Notes under the pieces: model-generated
Databases searched by the model: none
The model's input: the letters and a program-made list of their open reading frames with translations, nothing else
What the model was told of the DNA's origin: nothing
Translations under genes and position numbers: made by a program
Source: Anaerolineales bacterium UBA5195
GTDB lineage: Bacteria > Chloroflexota > Anaerolineae > Anaerolineales > Villigracilaceae
DNA length: 64,000 nucleotides
NCBI GenBank assembly: GCA_002412925.1
Contig: DHVZ01000057.1
Span: forward strand, 1 to 64,000
Reading direction: 5' to 3'
Shown: positions 24,103 to 31,938 of the stretch, one piece after another
Layout of the letters: every line of letters begins with the position of its first letter
Numbering within the stretch: position 1 is the stretch's first letter

Positions 24103-25380
24103 ATGAAGCTCCTCCATTTTGCCGACGCGCACATCGATATGGCCAACTACGGCCGCCACGACCCACAGACAGGACTTCCGCTGCGGGTGCTCGATTTTCT
24201 CAAGTCGCTGGACACCATTATCGACACAGCCATCGACGAGAAAGTCGATCTGGTCATTTTTGCCGGAGACGCTTACAAAGACCGCGCCCCGGCCCCCACC
24301 TTCCAGCGCGAGTGGGGCAAACGGATCATGCGTCTCTCGGAGGCGAAAATCCCAACCCTGCTGCTGATTGGCAATCACGACCTTTCCCCATCCATCGGGC
24401 GCGCCAATGCCGTCCAGGAATTCGACACCCTGCAAGTGCCGTATGTGCGCGTGATCGCAAAACCCGGACTGGTAACGGCGCAGCAGTTGGGAATTCCCGC
24501 GCAAGTGATTGGCCTGCCGTGGGTTTCGCGCTCCGGCTTGATGGCCGCCATTGAAACAGAAGAAGTCGCCCCGGCGGAAATTTTCTCAGAAATCGAGGCG
24601 CGGCTGACAGAGCTGGTGCAGGGCTATCTCGAAAAGATTGATCCTGCGCTACCGGTCATCCTGACGGCGCATACTTCCGTTCAAGGCGCAACCTATGGCG
24701 CAGAACGCATGGTCATGCTCGGCGCAGACCTGGTTTTGCCAGGATCACTCGTCAGGGACCCCAGGCTCGATTATGTGGCGCTCGGCCACATCCACAAGCC
24801 GCAGAACTTGAACGGCCCAGGGCCTGATCCGAAAGATGAAACAATCTACGCGCACCCGCCAGTCATCTATCCTGGCTCGATTGAGCGCGTCGACTTTGGC
24901 GAGGCTCACGACAATAAGTTTTTCATCGTTGCCGAAGTTGAGCGTGGCAAGACCAATGTGGAATGGCGCAAGCTGAAAGGCATTCGCCCATTTGTGGAAG
25001 CCTACCTCAAGCTCGAGTCAGCCGAAAACGTGAGTGACCAACTCAAGGCGGCGCTGCCAGCGGCAAAAATAATCAAGGAGGCCATCGTCAAGCTGACGGT
25101 GGAATATCCGCGTGATTTCGAGAAGCTGATCAACGAAGCTGAAATCCGCGCACACGCCGCCGAAGCGTTCGAGTTTCATCTCGTCAAGCGCCCGCAAATG
25201 GAAAATCGCGTGCGCCTCGCTGACGGGCAAAACATTGCCAGCCTTTCACCGCTTGAATTACTTGAAAAGTACTGGGAAGCCAGCCATACAGACGCCGTGG
25301 AAGTGGACGTCCTGCAAAAGCTGGCCGGCCAGGTATTAAGCGATGAAAACGAGGCAACCATCTCTGAAGAGCCAGGCTGA
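24103..25380 (+). CDS. sbcD: DNA repair exonuclease SbcD/Mre11-type subunit
   Basis: A 425-residue metallophosphoesterase nuclease. Motif I is FADAHID (Asp8, His10), followed by FAGDAYKD, IGNHDLS, LTAHTSV and LGHIHKPQ, the full two-metal set. SbcD with the SbcC ATPase opens hairpin and protein-blocked DNA ends. The C-terminal capping region (about 300-425) is longer than the catalytic core needs and should contact SbcC. No sbcC follows in this window, so the partner is encoded elsewhere or lost. It is probably cotranscribed with the C39-like gene. Confidence 0.9.
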   Translation: MKLLHFADAHIDMANYGRHDPQTGLPLRVLDFLKSLDTIIDTAIDEKVDLVIFAGDAYKDRAPAPTFQREWGKRIMRLSEAKIPTLLLIGNHDLSPSIGRANAVQEFDTLQVPYVRVIAKPGLVTAQQLGIPAQVIGLPWVSRSGLMAAIETEEVAPAEIFSEIEARLTELVQGYLEKIDPALPVILTAHTSVQGATYGAERMVMLGADLVLPGSLVRDPRLDYVALGHIHKPQNLNGPGPDPKDETIYAHPPVIYPGSIERVDFGEAHDNKFFIVAEVERGKTNVEWRKLKGIRPFVEAYLKLESAENVSDQLKAALPAAKIIKEAIVKLTVEYPRDFEKLINEAEIRAHAAEAFEFHLVKRPQMENRVRLADGQNIASLSPLELLEKYWEASHTDAVEVDVLQKLAGQVLSDENEATISEEPG

Positions 25381-25512
25381 GAAGACCCGAGTAAACGGTC
25401 AAAACGGCTGCGGGGGAGTCTGGCGAAGGCCGTACCAAATTCCAGCGGGAGCGCCATCCTACTGTCACGAAACTGCTATGCTAAATAAAAAGTTTCAGCG
25501 TATCTTCATGGC

Positions 25513-26238
25513 ATGCGCTGGATTTACATTTCCCCACACTTTGATGATGCCGTGCTTTCCTGTGGCGGCTTGATCTGGGAACAGACACACAGCGGGATCC
25601 CGGTCGAAATCTGGACGGTAATGGCTGGAGACCCGCCCCCTGGCCCTGTATCCAATTTAATTACTCGCGATCACGCTAAATGGGAGACGGGCAGTCCCCA
25701 GGAAACCGTGGCTCTCCGCCGGATCGAGGATCAGAACGCTGCCCGCTGCGTGGGTGCAACGGTCCGCCACCTGAAAATAGTCGACGCGTTGTACCGCCGC
25801 ACGAAGACCGGCTCCCTGCTCTATACACAAAAAGTGTTCAGCCCCATCCACCCACGTGACGCCGGGGTTTTGGAAGAAACCGCGCAGCAAATTGCCGAAA
25901 ACCTGAACCAGCATGACACGCTTGTTTGCCCGCTGGCAATCGGCAGTCATGTAGACCATCTCATCACCCGCCAGGCCGTTGAAAAGCTGGGATGCTCGCT
26001 CTGGTACTATGCTGAAATACCCTATGTGCTCAAGGACGAGGCCGAACTTGGCCCGGCCACAACCGGCATGAACGCAAAGACTTTTTTTATTTCTGCACAG
26101 GGTCTGGCAGCCTGGCAAAAGGGCATTGCCGCTCACGCCTCGCAAATCTCCTCTCTGTTCGAGGATCTGCAAGACATGCGCACGCAAATTAAGAACTACC
26201 TTTTGTCCAGGAGCGGCCTGACAATTTGGGATCGTTAG
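25513..26238 (+). CDS. PIG-L family deacetylase
   Basis: A 241-residue protein with the zinc-binding SPHFDDAVLSCGG (family pattern PHxDD) near the N terminus and GSHVDH in the middle, the signature of LmbE/PIG-L N-deacetylases. They remove acetyl from GlcNAc-linked substrates such as GlcNAc-inositol or bacillithiol precursors; the substrate here is unknown. It appears cytoplasmic. No ribosome binding site is obvious; the ATG at 25508 is in another frame. The gene lies 132 bp after sbcD with nothing clear between. Confidence 0.88.
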   Translation: MRWIYISPHFDDAVLSCGGLIWEQTHSGIPVEIWTVMAGDPPPGPVSNLITRDHAKWETGSPQETVALRRIEDQNAARCVGATVRHLKIVDALYRRTKTGSLLYTQKVFSPIHPRDAGVLEETAQQIAENLNQHDTLVCPLAIGSHVDHLITRQAVEKLGCSLWYYAEIPYVLKDEAELGPATTGMNAKTFFISAQGLAAWQKGIAAHASQISSLFEDLQDMRTQIKNYLLSRSGLTIWDR

Positions 26239-26303
26239 GGTCGATTTTCAGATTTCATAAACCCGATTGTGGTACATAAAGCCAAAGACCAAAGAATCGC
26301 CGC

Positions 26304-26332
26304 TTGATTTTGGGCGAAATCCATGATATATT
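26304..26332 (+). promoter_or_regulatory. Promoter of greA
   Basis: TTGATT (26304-26309), a 17-bp spacer and an extended -10 TGATATATT (26324-26332). The transcript starts near 26339, giving an 80-nt leader. Confidence 0.75.
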
Positions 26333-26353
26333 AGGCGCACGAAAACAACTTAG

Positions 26354-26406
26354 CTGTCCGTCATCCAGTTGCATCTCTGAAAAGGGATGCAACATATCTT
26401 ATAGAC
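26354..26406 (+). promoter_or_regulatory. Stem-loop in the greA leader
   Basis: gttgcatctc (26368-26377) pairs with gggatgcaac (26384-26393), with an outer ctgtc/gacag pairing. No T tract follows. It may affect translation or mRNA stability; no named RNA family is recognised. Confidence 0.4.
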
Positions 26407-26419
26407 AGGGTTTGCCGAT

Positions 26420-26890
26420 ATGCCTGCAATGTATTTGACAAAAGATGGGTTCCAGAAACTTCAAGATGAGCTCGAGTACCTGCGCACAGCCAAACGCCAG
26501 GAAGTTGCCGAGCGACTACATGAGGCCATGGAAGGCGGCGAACTGATCGAAAACGCCGAATACGAGGCCGCCAAAAATGAACAGGCTTTCGTGGAAGGGC
26601 GCATCCAGGAATTGGAAGTTATCCTGGCTGCGGCGCATCTGATCGATGATTCTGCTGCTCACCACGATCCAACCCTGGTTCAAGTCGGCGATACGGTTGT
26701 CATCCAGGATGAAGACGGCTCGAGCGAAGAATATACCATCGTTGGCGCGGCAGAAGCCGACCCGCGCGCCGGTAAAATCTCGAACGAATCCCCGCTTGGC
26801 AAGGCACTCCTCAACCATCATCCCGGCGACGAGGTCACTGTGGAAGCGCCTGGCGGTTCTTTCAAAGTGAAAGTTCTGAAGACCACGTAA
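26420..26890 (+). CDS. greA: Transcription elongation factor GreA
   Basis: A 156-residue protein of normal GreA length. The N-terminal antiparallel coiled coil carries the acidic tip ENAEYEAAKNEQ; the C-terminal FKBP-like domain has ISNESPLGKALLNH. GreA enters the RNA polymerase secondary channel and stimulates cleavage of backtracked RNA. The ATG at 26420 (MPAMYLTKDG) or 26429 (MYLTKDG) could start it; neither has a strong ribosome site. It has its own promoter and a leader stem-loop, and is followed by lysS after a terminator-like hairpin. Confidence 0.96.
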   Translation: MPAMYLTKDGFQKLQDELEYLRTAKRQEVAERLHEAMEGGELIENAEYEAAKNEQAFVEGRIQELEVILAAAHLIDDSAAHHDPTLVQVGDTVVIQDEDGSSEEYTIVGAAEADPRAGKISNESPLGKALLNHHPGDEVTVEAPGGSFKVKVLKTT

Positions 26891-26913
26891 AAGACTGGGG
26901 CAATCACTCTAAG

Positions 26914-26962
26914 CCCCGCGCGCGCCCTGCACCCAAGGGCGCTTTGGCGCGGGACTTTTTTT
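26914..26962 (+). terminator. Terminator between greA and lysS
   Basis: A GC-rich stem (cccgcgc...gcgccct with agggcgc...gcgcggg, 3-nt bulge) is followed by acttttttt, 14 bp before the lysS start. Because it is so close to lysS it may also work as partial read-through control. Confidence 0.75.
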
Positions 26963-26976
26963 AAACCGGAGAACTT

Positions 26977-28524
26977 ATGGCTGAATACAACTCTCTTGAA
27001 CAAATCCGCCTGCAGAAAATCGAAGAGCTGCGCGCCGAGGGGATCAATCCCTATCCCACCCGCGCCGAGCGGACGCATACCAGCGCCCAGGCCATCGCCG
27101 CGCTGGAGGCAGTTTCGACAGGCTCAACCACCGCCGAGGGAACCGAGGTCAAGGCCACCCTGGCTGGCCGCCTCCGCGCTTCACGCGCCATGGGCAAGCT
27201 GACTTTCGCCCATATCGAAGACGGCGAGGGAAAAATCCAGTTGTTCTTCCGCGTCAATGAGCTTGGCCAGGAGAAGATTGAATTTTTCAATAAAATGTTC
27301 GATCTGGGCGATTTTATCCAGGCGGCAGGCGTTATGATGCGCACCCGGACAGGAGAAGCAACCCTGCTGGTGCATGATTTCAAGATGCTGGCCAAGGCTG
27401 TCAGCCCGCTGCCCGCCGCCAAAGACGAGACTCTCGAAGACGGGACAGTCGTCCGCCATGCGGCGCTCGAAGATAACGAAATCCGCGCCCGCCAGCGTTA
27501 CGCCGATCTGGCAGTCAACCCGCAGGTGCGTGACACCTTCCGCAAGCGCGCAGCCATCACCAAAGCCCTGCGCACCTTCCTGGACGACAACGGCTTCCTC
27601 GAAGTGGAAACCCCCATCCTGCAGCCCTTGTACGGCGGCGCAGCAGCGCGGCCCTTCACAACCCATCACAATGAACTTGAGCAGGATATGTACCTGCGGA
27701 TTTCGTTTGAGTTGTACCTGAAAAGGCTTTTGGTAGGCAACCTGGAGCGCGTCTATGAGATCGGGCGCGATTTCCGCAACGAGGGTGTCTCTTACAAGCA
27801 CAACCCTGAATTTACGCAACTGGAGTTCTACTGCGCCTATGCCGACTACCTCAAAGTGATGGAGCTGACCGAAAACATGGTTGGGTACGTTTGTGACACA
27901 GTTTTCGGCACGCGCAAGTTCACCTTCGAGAAGGAACCGGGCAAGGTTTACGAGCTGGATTTCACCACCCCCTGGCGGCGGCTGGAAATGCGCCAGGGCA
28001 TCCTGGAGACGAGCGGTATCGACATCGCCGAATATCCCACCGCCGAGACCCTCTTCAAGGCGATTGTGGCCAAACACCCTGAAGCGCGCCCAGACCCGCA
28101 TGTGACGCGCGGCAAGCTGATCGATTTCCTGCTCGGGGAGTTTCTCGAACCGACCCTGATCCAGCCCACCTTCCTGCACGATTACCCGCGCGACATTTCT
28201 CCACTGGCCAAACCCAAACCCGGCGACCCGCTGACAGTGGAACGCTTTGAAGGCTACGTGGCCGGTTTCGAACTGTGCAACGCTTTCACCGAGTTGAACG
28301 ACCCACTCGACCAGGAACAGCGCTTCGTCGATATGCAAAGCGATTACACCGATGACGAAGAAGAAAAGCACCCACTGGATGAAGATTACCTGCGCGCGAT
28401 GCGCTACGGGATGCCCCCGAACGGCGGTTTTGGCATGGGCGTGGATCGGTTAACCATGGTGTTAACCAACAACCGCTCGATCCGCGAGGTGCTCTTGTTC
28501 CCCGCGCTAAGAAAAGAAGAATAA
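26977..28524 (+). CDS. lysS: Lysyl-tRNA synthetase, class II
   Basis: A 515-residue enzyme with the OB-fold anticodon domain (about 55-165), then class II motifs: motif 2 region YEIGRDFRNEGVS and motif 3 GFGMGVDRLTMVL. It charges tRNA-Lys in the cytoplasm. Compared with typical LysRS the N-terminal segment has a short insert at about 46-56 (VSTGSTTAEGT), encoded by the dispersed repeat at 27113-27130. ATG is preceded by CCGGAGAAC. A hairpin at 28564-28595 follows the stop but lacks a T tract. Confidence 0.98.
   Translation: MAEYNSLEQIRLQKIEELRAEGINPYPTRAERTHTSAQAIAALEAVSTGSTTAEGTEVKATLAGRLRASRAMGKLTFAHIEDGEGKIQLFFRVNELGQEKIEFFNKMFDLGDFIQAAGVMMRTRTGEATLLVHDFKMLAKAVSPLPAAKDETLEDGTVVRHAALEDNEIRARQRYADLAVNPQVRDTFRKRAAITKALRTFLDDNGFLEVETPILQPLYGGAAARPFTTHHNELEQDMYLRISFELYLKRLLVGNLERVYEIGRDFRNEGVSYKHNPEFTQLEFYCAYADYLKVMELTENMVGYVCDTVFGTRKFTFEKEPGKVYELDFTTPWRRLEMRQGILETSGIDIAEYPTAETLFKAIVAKHPEARPDPHVTRGKLIDFLLGEFLEPTLIQPTFLHDYPRDISPLAKPKPGDPLTVERFEGYVAGFELCNAFTELNDPLDQEQRFVDMQSDYTDDEEEKHPLDEDYLRAMRYGMPPNGGFGMGVDRLTMVLTNNRSIREVLLFPALRKEE
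27113..27130 (+). repeat. TTCGACAGGCTCA repeat in frame inside lysS
   Basis: tttcgacaggctcaacca encodes STGSTT. The same core lies in frame in the S9 peptidase gene (35265-35284), also read as STGS. This is a half of a widespread bacterial intergenic palindrome. Confidence 0.75.
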
Positions 28525-28563
28525 AGCCCGGTGTCCGCAGTTGAACCGCGGACGAAGTTCAAC

Positions 28564-28595
28564 TTGCCTCTTTCGTTTCAAAGACGAAAGAGGCA
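28564..28595 (+). repeat. 13-bp perfect hairpin after lysS
   Basis: ttgcctctttcgt pairs with acgaaagaggcaa around a 6-nt loop; an A run rather than a T run follows. It may stabilise the mRNA 3' end or be a repeat remnant. Confidence 0.55.
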
Positions 28596-28670
28596 AAAAA
28601 GTTTAATGGCCTGAAAGTCTTTTAATTTCCCTCTTGTATTTACCCTAAAAAAGTCTAAAATATCTTTATT

Positions 28671-28720
28671 CGGCGATTCGCGAAAAACCTTGAAAAAGCC
28701 CGAATTTTCGTGAAGTGCTG
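28671..28720 (+). repeat. 50-bp TIR-bounded repeat copy
   Basis: cggcgattcgcgaaaa and ttttcgtgaagtgctg form imperfect inverted ends around accttgaaaaagcccgaa. This is a short copy of the family seen at 22431 and 33930. Confidence 0.55.
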
Positions 28721-28742
28721 AGTTTGAGAAAATGGAGGAGAG

Positions 28743-30170
28743 ATGAGCGAAACTTTTAAATGTCCCAAATGTGGAGCACCGCTGGATTACCAGGGCAGCG
28801 ATCCGATCATTCGCTGTCCGTATTGCAGCAGTTCCGTGATCGTCCCGGAGAACCTGCGCGCCAAACCGTCCTTTTCATCCAAACCAAGCAGCTTCACCTT
28901 GAGCGGTCTGGGGGATCTGGGTGGGCTGATCAACCGGGCCAAACGGATCAAGGAGGTCAAGGACCTGGCTGAGGCAGGCGAGATGGAGCAAGCTGTCAGC
29001 CTGTACCGCGAAATCACGGGCGCAGATGAGTTTTCAGCCCGCCAGGCAGTCGGGAAGCTTGCGGCCGGGCAGCCAATCACCATGACCGGACTGAGCCAGG
29101 CTGAAGTCATCTCAGCAGTAAAACTGGCAACTGCCCCCGGAATCCACATCCAACCCCTGGATCAGCAAACTTCACGCAGCGTCGGCCGCGCAGTCGGCTG
29201 TTTTGTCGCGATATTGACCTTGACCATCCTGGCCGGGGTTTTGATTCCGCTTCTCGGCGCAGGGGTGGGGCTTTTTGCGGCTTTCAAAGGGGTTAGCGAG
29301 ACGGCGCCTGAAATCAACATTCCTGGCATTGTAATTCCTGGCGTCGAAGTCCCCGGGCTGGGGGCTTCGGGCTTTGCCACCCAGGAATTGACTTTTGGCG
29401 GCGAAGGCACCGGGCCAGGACTGTTCGGCGATGTCCGCGCAATCGCAGTCAACCCGGAGAACGGAAATATCTATGCCGCAAATTATGACGATGGTCGCGT
29501 GCAAGTTTTCGATCCCCAGGGAAAATTTATCACCCAGTGGATGATCCAAAAGGAGAATACAGACCCTTATTTCGACAACCTGGTCGTGGATCGGAACGAA
29601 ACGGTTTATGTTCCTGTCTTCGGAAAAATCCTGCGTTTTGACACCAGTGGAAAAGCGCAAAAAGAAATTAAAATCGACGGGAAATATATCGACAACCTGG
29701 CGCTGGCGGCCGATGGCTCACTTGTAGCCGTCGCCAACGGAGAAACCATCCTGTGGCTGACCAGCGAAGGACAGGTCATCAACCAGGTCGAGAAGGCCGT
29801 CTCATCGCTCAGCGGCGATTCTGAATTGAACGCCAAGGTTGCCGTCGATGGACTGGGGAATGTCTACCTGCTGGGCACTTTCAACAATGCCGTTTTCGTT
29901 TTCAGCCCGGATGGGAAATATCTCAACCGCTTTGGCAGCGCTGGCAACGAAGCCGGGCAATTTCGCGCACCGCAAGCCATTGAAATCGATGGGAAAGGGC
30001 GTATTTTTGTCAGCGATATTAAAGGAATCCAGGTTTTTAGCAAAGATGGGCGCTATCTTGACGTAATTAAAGTACAATACTTTGCATACGGTCTGGCTTT
30101 TGATGACCAAAGAAAACTCTACATCACGACCAACCAAAAAAAGGTTGAAAAATACAGCTTTCCAGAATAG
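28743..30170 (+). CDS. Zinc-ribbon membrane protein with NHL-type beta-propeller
   Basis: A 475-residue protein. The N-terminal zinc ribbon has CPKC (7-10) and CPYC (25-28). A helical segment follows, then one long hydrophobic stretch (about 152-182) and a C-terminal beta-propeller of NHL-like repeats (about 215-475, with phrases such as FDPQGKFI and FGSAGNEAGQFRAP). The ribbon would be cytoplasmic and the propeller outside, suggesting a surface binding protein. ATG has GGAGGAGAG upstream. The next gene begins 8 bp after the stop and also starts with a zinc ribbon, so both probably form one operon. The ligand is unknown. Confidence 0.82.
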   Translation: MSETFKCPKCGAPLDYQGSDPIIRCPYCSSSVIVPENLRAKPSFSSKPSSFTLSGLGDLGGLINRAKRIKEVKDLAEAGEMEQAVSLYREITGADEFSARQAVGKLAAGQPITMTGLSQAEVISAVKLATAPGIHIQPLDQQTSRSVGRAVGCFVAILTLTILAGVLIPLLGAGVGLFAAFKGVSETAPEINIPGIVIPGVEVPGLGASGFATQELTFGGEGTGPGLFGDVRAIAVNPENGNIYAANYDDGRVQVFDPQGKFITQWMIQKENTDPYFDNLVVDRNETVYVPVFGKILRFDTSGKAQKEIKIDGKYIDNLALAADGSLVAVANGETILWLTSEGQVINQVEKAVSSLSGDSELNAKVAVDGLGNVYLLGTFNNAVFVFSPDGKYLNRFGSAGNEAGQFRAPQAIEIDGKGRIFVSDIKGIQVFSKDGRYLDVIKVQYFAYGLAFDDQRKLYITTNQKKVEKYSFPE

Positions 30171-30178
30171 GTGAAAAA

Positions 30179-30679
30179 ATGTCCCCAAACAATGCCTGTC
30201 CGTCCTGTGGAGCCGCGCTCGAAGAGAATGTCGGCAGTGCCTGTCCTTTTTGCGGAAGCGCCTTGAGCGCGCCTACGATCATCAGTGCCCCGGCCATAAA
30301 GAAAAAAGCCGCCCAAAGCAGCGCCGAAAGCATGGATGAAGTCAAAAACCTGCTTCGCGAGGGTGATACCGCCGGTGCAACCCTGGCAGCCAGCGCGGCT
30401 TTCGACCTGAACCCGGAAGATGCCAAAACCGTAGTCGAGCAGACAGCCACAGACATGCGTTTTTCAGGCCGCGAGCCGGCCCCCGATGCCAGGCCTGCGC
30501 CCGCTTCCACTCCAGCCAAACCGGTTATGACCGCCGGCTCGATCGACGAGCCGAAACCATCGCCCAATTTGCGCCCCTGGATCATTGGCTGCAGCATTGG
30601 CGCAGCGGTTTTGCTGTGCATCTGCCTATGCCTGCCAATCGCTTTGGCGGTTTTTGGAATGAATTTCTTCGCTCAGTAG
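30179..30679 (+). CDS. Small zinc-ribbon membrane protein
   Basis: A 166-residue protein with zinc ribbon CPSC (7-10) and CPFC (22-25), a helical region like that of the preceding protein (VKNLLREGDTAGATLAASAAF), a Pro/Ala linker and a C-terminal membrane helix (about 135-160). It looks like a shortened sibling of the 28743-30170 product without the propeller, perhaps from duplication. Start ATG is 8 bp after the previous stop, with AGGTG as ribosome site. No known family function. Confidence 0.75.
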   Translation: MSPNNACPSCGAALEENVGSACPFCGSALSAPTIISAPAIKKKAAQSSAESMDEVKNLLREGDTAGATLAASAAFDLNPEDAKTVVEQTATDMRFSGREPAPDARPAPASTPAKPVMTAGSIDEPKPSPNLRPWIIGCSIGAAVLLCICLCLPIALAVFGMNFFAQ

Positions 30680-30697
30680 AAAATCATTTTTTGGATC

Positions 30698-30728
30698 AAA
30701 AATCGGACGGTCGCCCACCCGATTTTTT
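30698..30728. terminator. Bidirectional terminator between the zinc-ribbon and ferredoxin genes
   Basis: aaaaatcgg (30698-30706) pairs with ccgattttt (30719-30727) and ends in T residues on both strands. It lies between convergent genes. Confidence 0.65.
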
Positions 30729-30730
30729 CT

Positions 30731-31650
30731 TTAACCCGCAGCTTTTTCCATCAAAGCGAAGATTTCGAGCGGCTCCCCCCGGCTTTTATCCCGTTTAAGC
30801 GCCAGCGCTTCCTGCGGACATTTGTCCACACAAACCCCGCAGCCCATACATTTTTCCCTGTCGACGAACATCGCCGAATCTCCAAACAGCAGCGCTCCAA
30901 ACTGACAATTTTCCGCGCAAGCGCCGCAGGCCACGCAGGCTGACTGATCCAATTCAGCCACGTAACCGGATGAAGCCAACATAGGCGTCCCGTTCTGATG
31001 GGCATGGATGGCTCCACAGCAGCAAGCGCAGCAATTGCAGATGGCATAGAAACGCCCGAGCATGGCATCCTTGAAAAAGGCGTGATGAACGTGCCCACGC
31101 GCGTCTTCCGCATCGATAATGGCAACCGCTTCTTCGGGCGTAATCCAGCGTGTTTTATCGGGATTATGCTCCACGACAAAACTGGCAAACGGCTCCCCGA
31201 TCACAAGGCAGACATCCAGCGGCAGACAGGGGTTCGGCTTGGCCGAGCGGCAGGGGCAATTCAACGCGACAATATGATTCGGGTTTTTCAAAATAATCGA
31301 GCGGGCGCGCTGATAGGGGATAACTTGCTCCAGGTCAGGCAGGTTGATCTCTTCATTGATCAGTACCAGTCTTTTGGCTTCGGCCAGTGGCAGGGTTTTG
31401 CCATGGTAGGTGTCAGCCAAGCTGACAGATTCGCCCGATCTTGACTTGACTCTGTCCGTCAACCAGTTCTGATACCAGGCAGCCGCGGTGCGAGTCGCTT
31501 CGCCAGGGGATGCTGCCCCGTGCCGATGGCAATATATAGATGTGTCCAGCGCCCATAGATATAGCCGTGCAGAAAATCAAGGAATGAGTAATTGGGTGTT
31601 CTGCGCGCTTCGTCAAAGAATTCCCTGGTCGAACGTTTAAGCAGACCCAT
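30731..31650 (-). pseudogene. 4Fe-4S ferredoxin-domain protein, apparently frameshifted
   Basis: Two frames together make one protein. The first (31650 to 31459, begins MGLLKRSTREFF, with GGGAG upstream) runs into a stop after GIRTG. The second continues near 31480 as WYQNWLTDRVKSRSG and ends at 30731. The second part has a Cys cluster (CNCCACCCG) and two ferredoxin motifs, CVACGACAENC and CMGCGVCVDKC, binding two 4Fe-4S clusters. The join needs one base more than is present. Causes could be a real null mutation, an assembly error or recoding; no slippery heptamer is obvious. A shorter product from an internal start (31462) would keep all Cys motifs. It is a probable electron-transfer protein. 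Confidence 0.8.
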
Positions 31651-31853
31651 CAAGCACTCCCATATCAGAAAGATGATGACAGAATAACCGAAAGGCTGGA
31701 TTCAAGCAAGAGATCTATATCCTGCCTTATTGTGATATTTGTTACTCAAATTATCAGATTTGATATACAATAAGACAAGATTTGCAAAGCTGGGTAGGTC
31801 TGTCAACATGTACCTGACCAGGAGTTTCAACAAGCTTAATCATTGTTATGCAC

Positions 31854-31907
31854 CGTCCCGAGGGTTTACCAGGCGAAGCAAGATTTTCCAAGGGAACCAT
31901 CGGGACG
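31854..31907 (+). repeat. Inverted repeat upstream of the papain-like lipoprotein gene
   Basis: cgtcccgagggtt (31854-31866) and aaccatcgggacg (31895-31907) match at 12 of 13 positions around a 28-nt loop, 32 nt before the start codon. It could form in the mRNA leader. The rest of 31651-31853 shows only a weak promoter-like tatacaat. Confidence 0.5.
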
Positions 31908-31938
31908 TTCGAGTTAATCATGAGAAGGAAGGATATCA

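Noticed and set aside
27181..28371. 396-codon open frame on the minus strand opposite lysS
   Set aside because: Antisense shadow of a highly conserved gene, with no ribosome site and no recognisable protein features.
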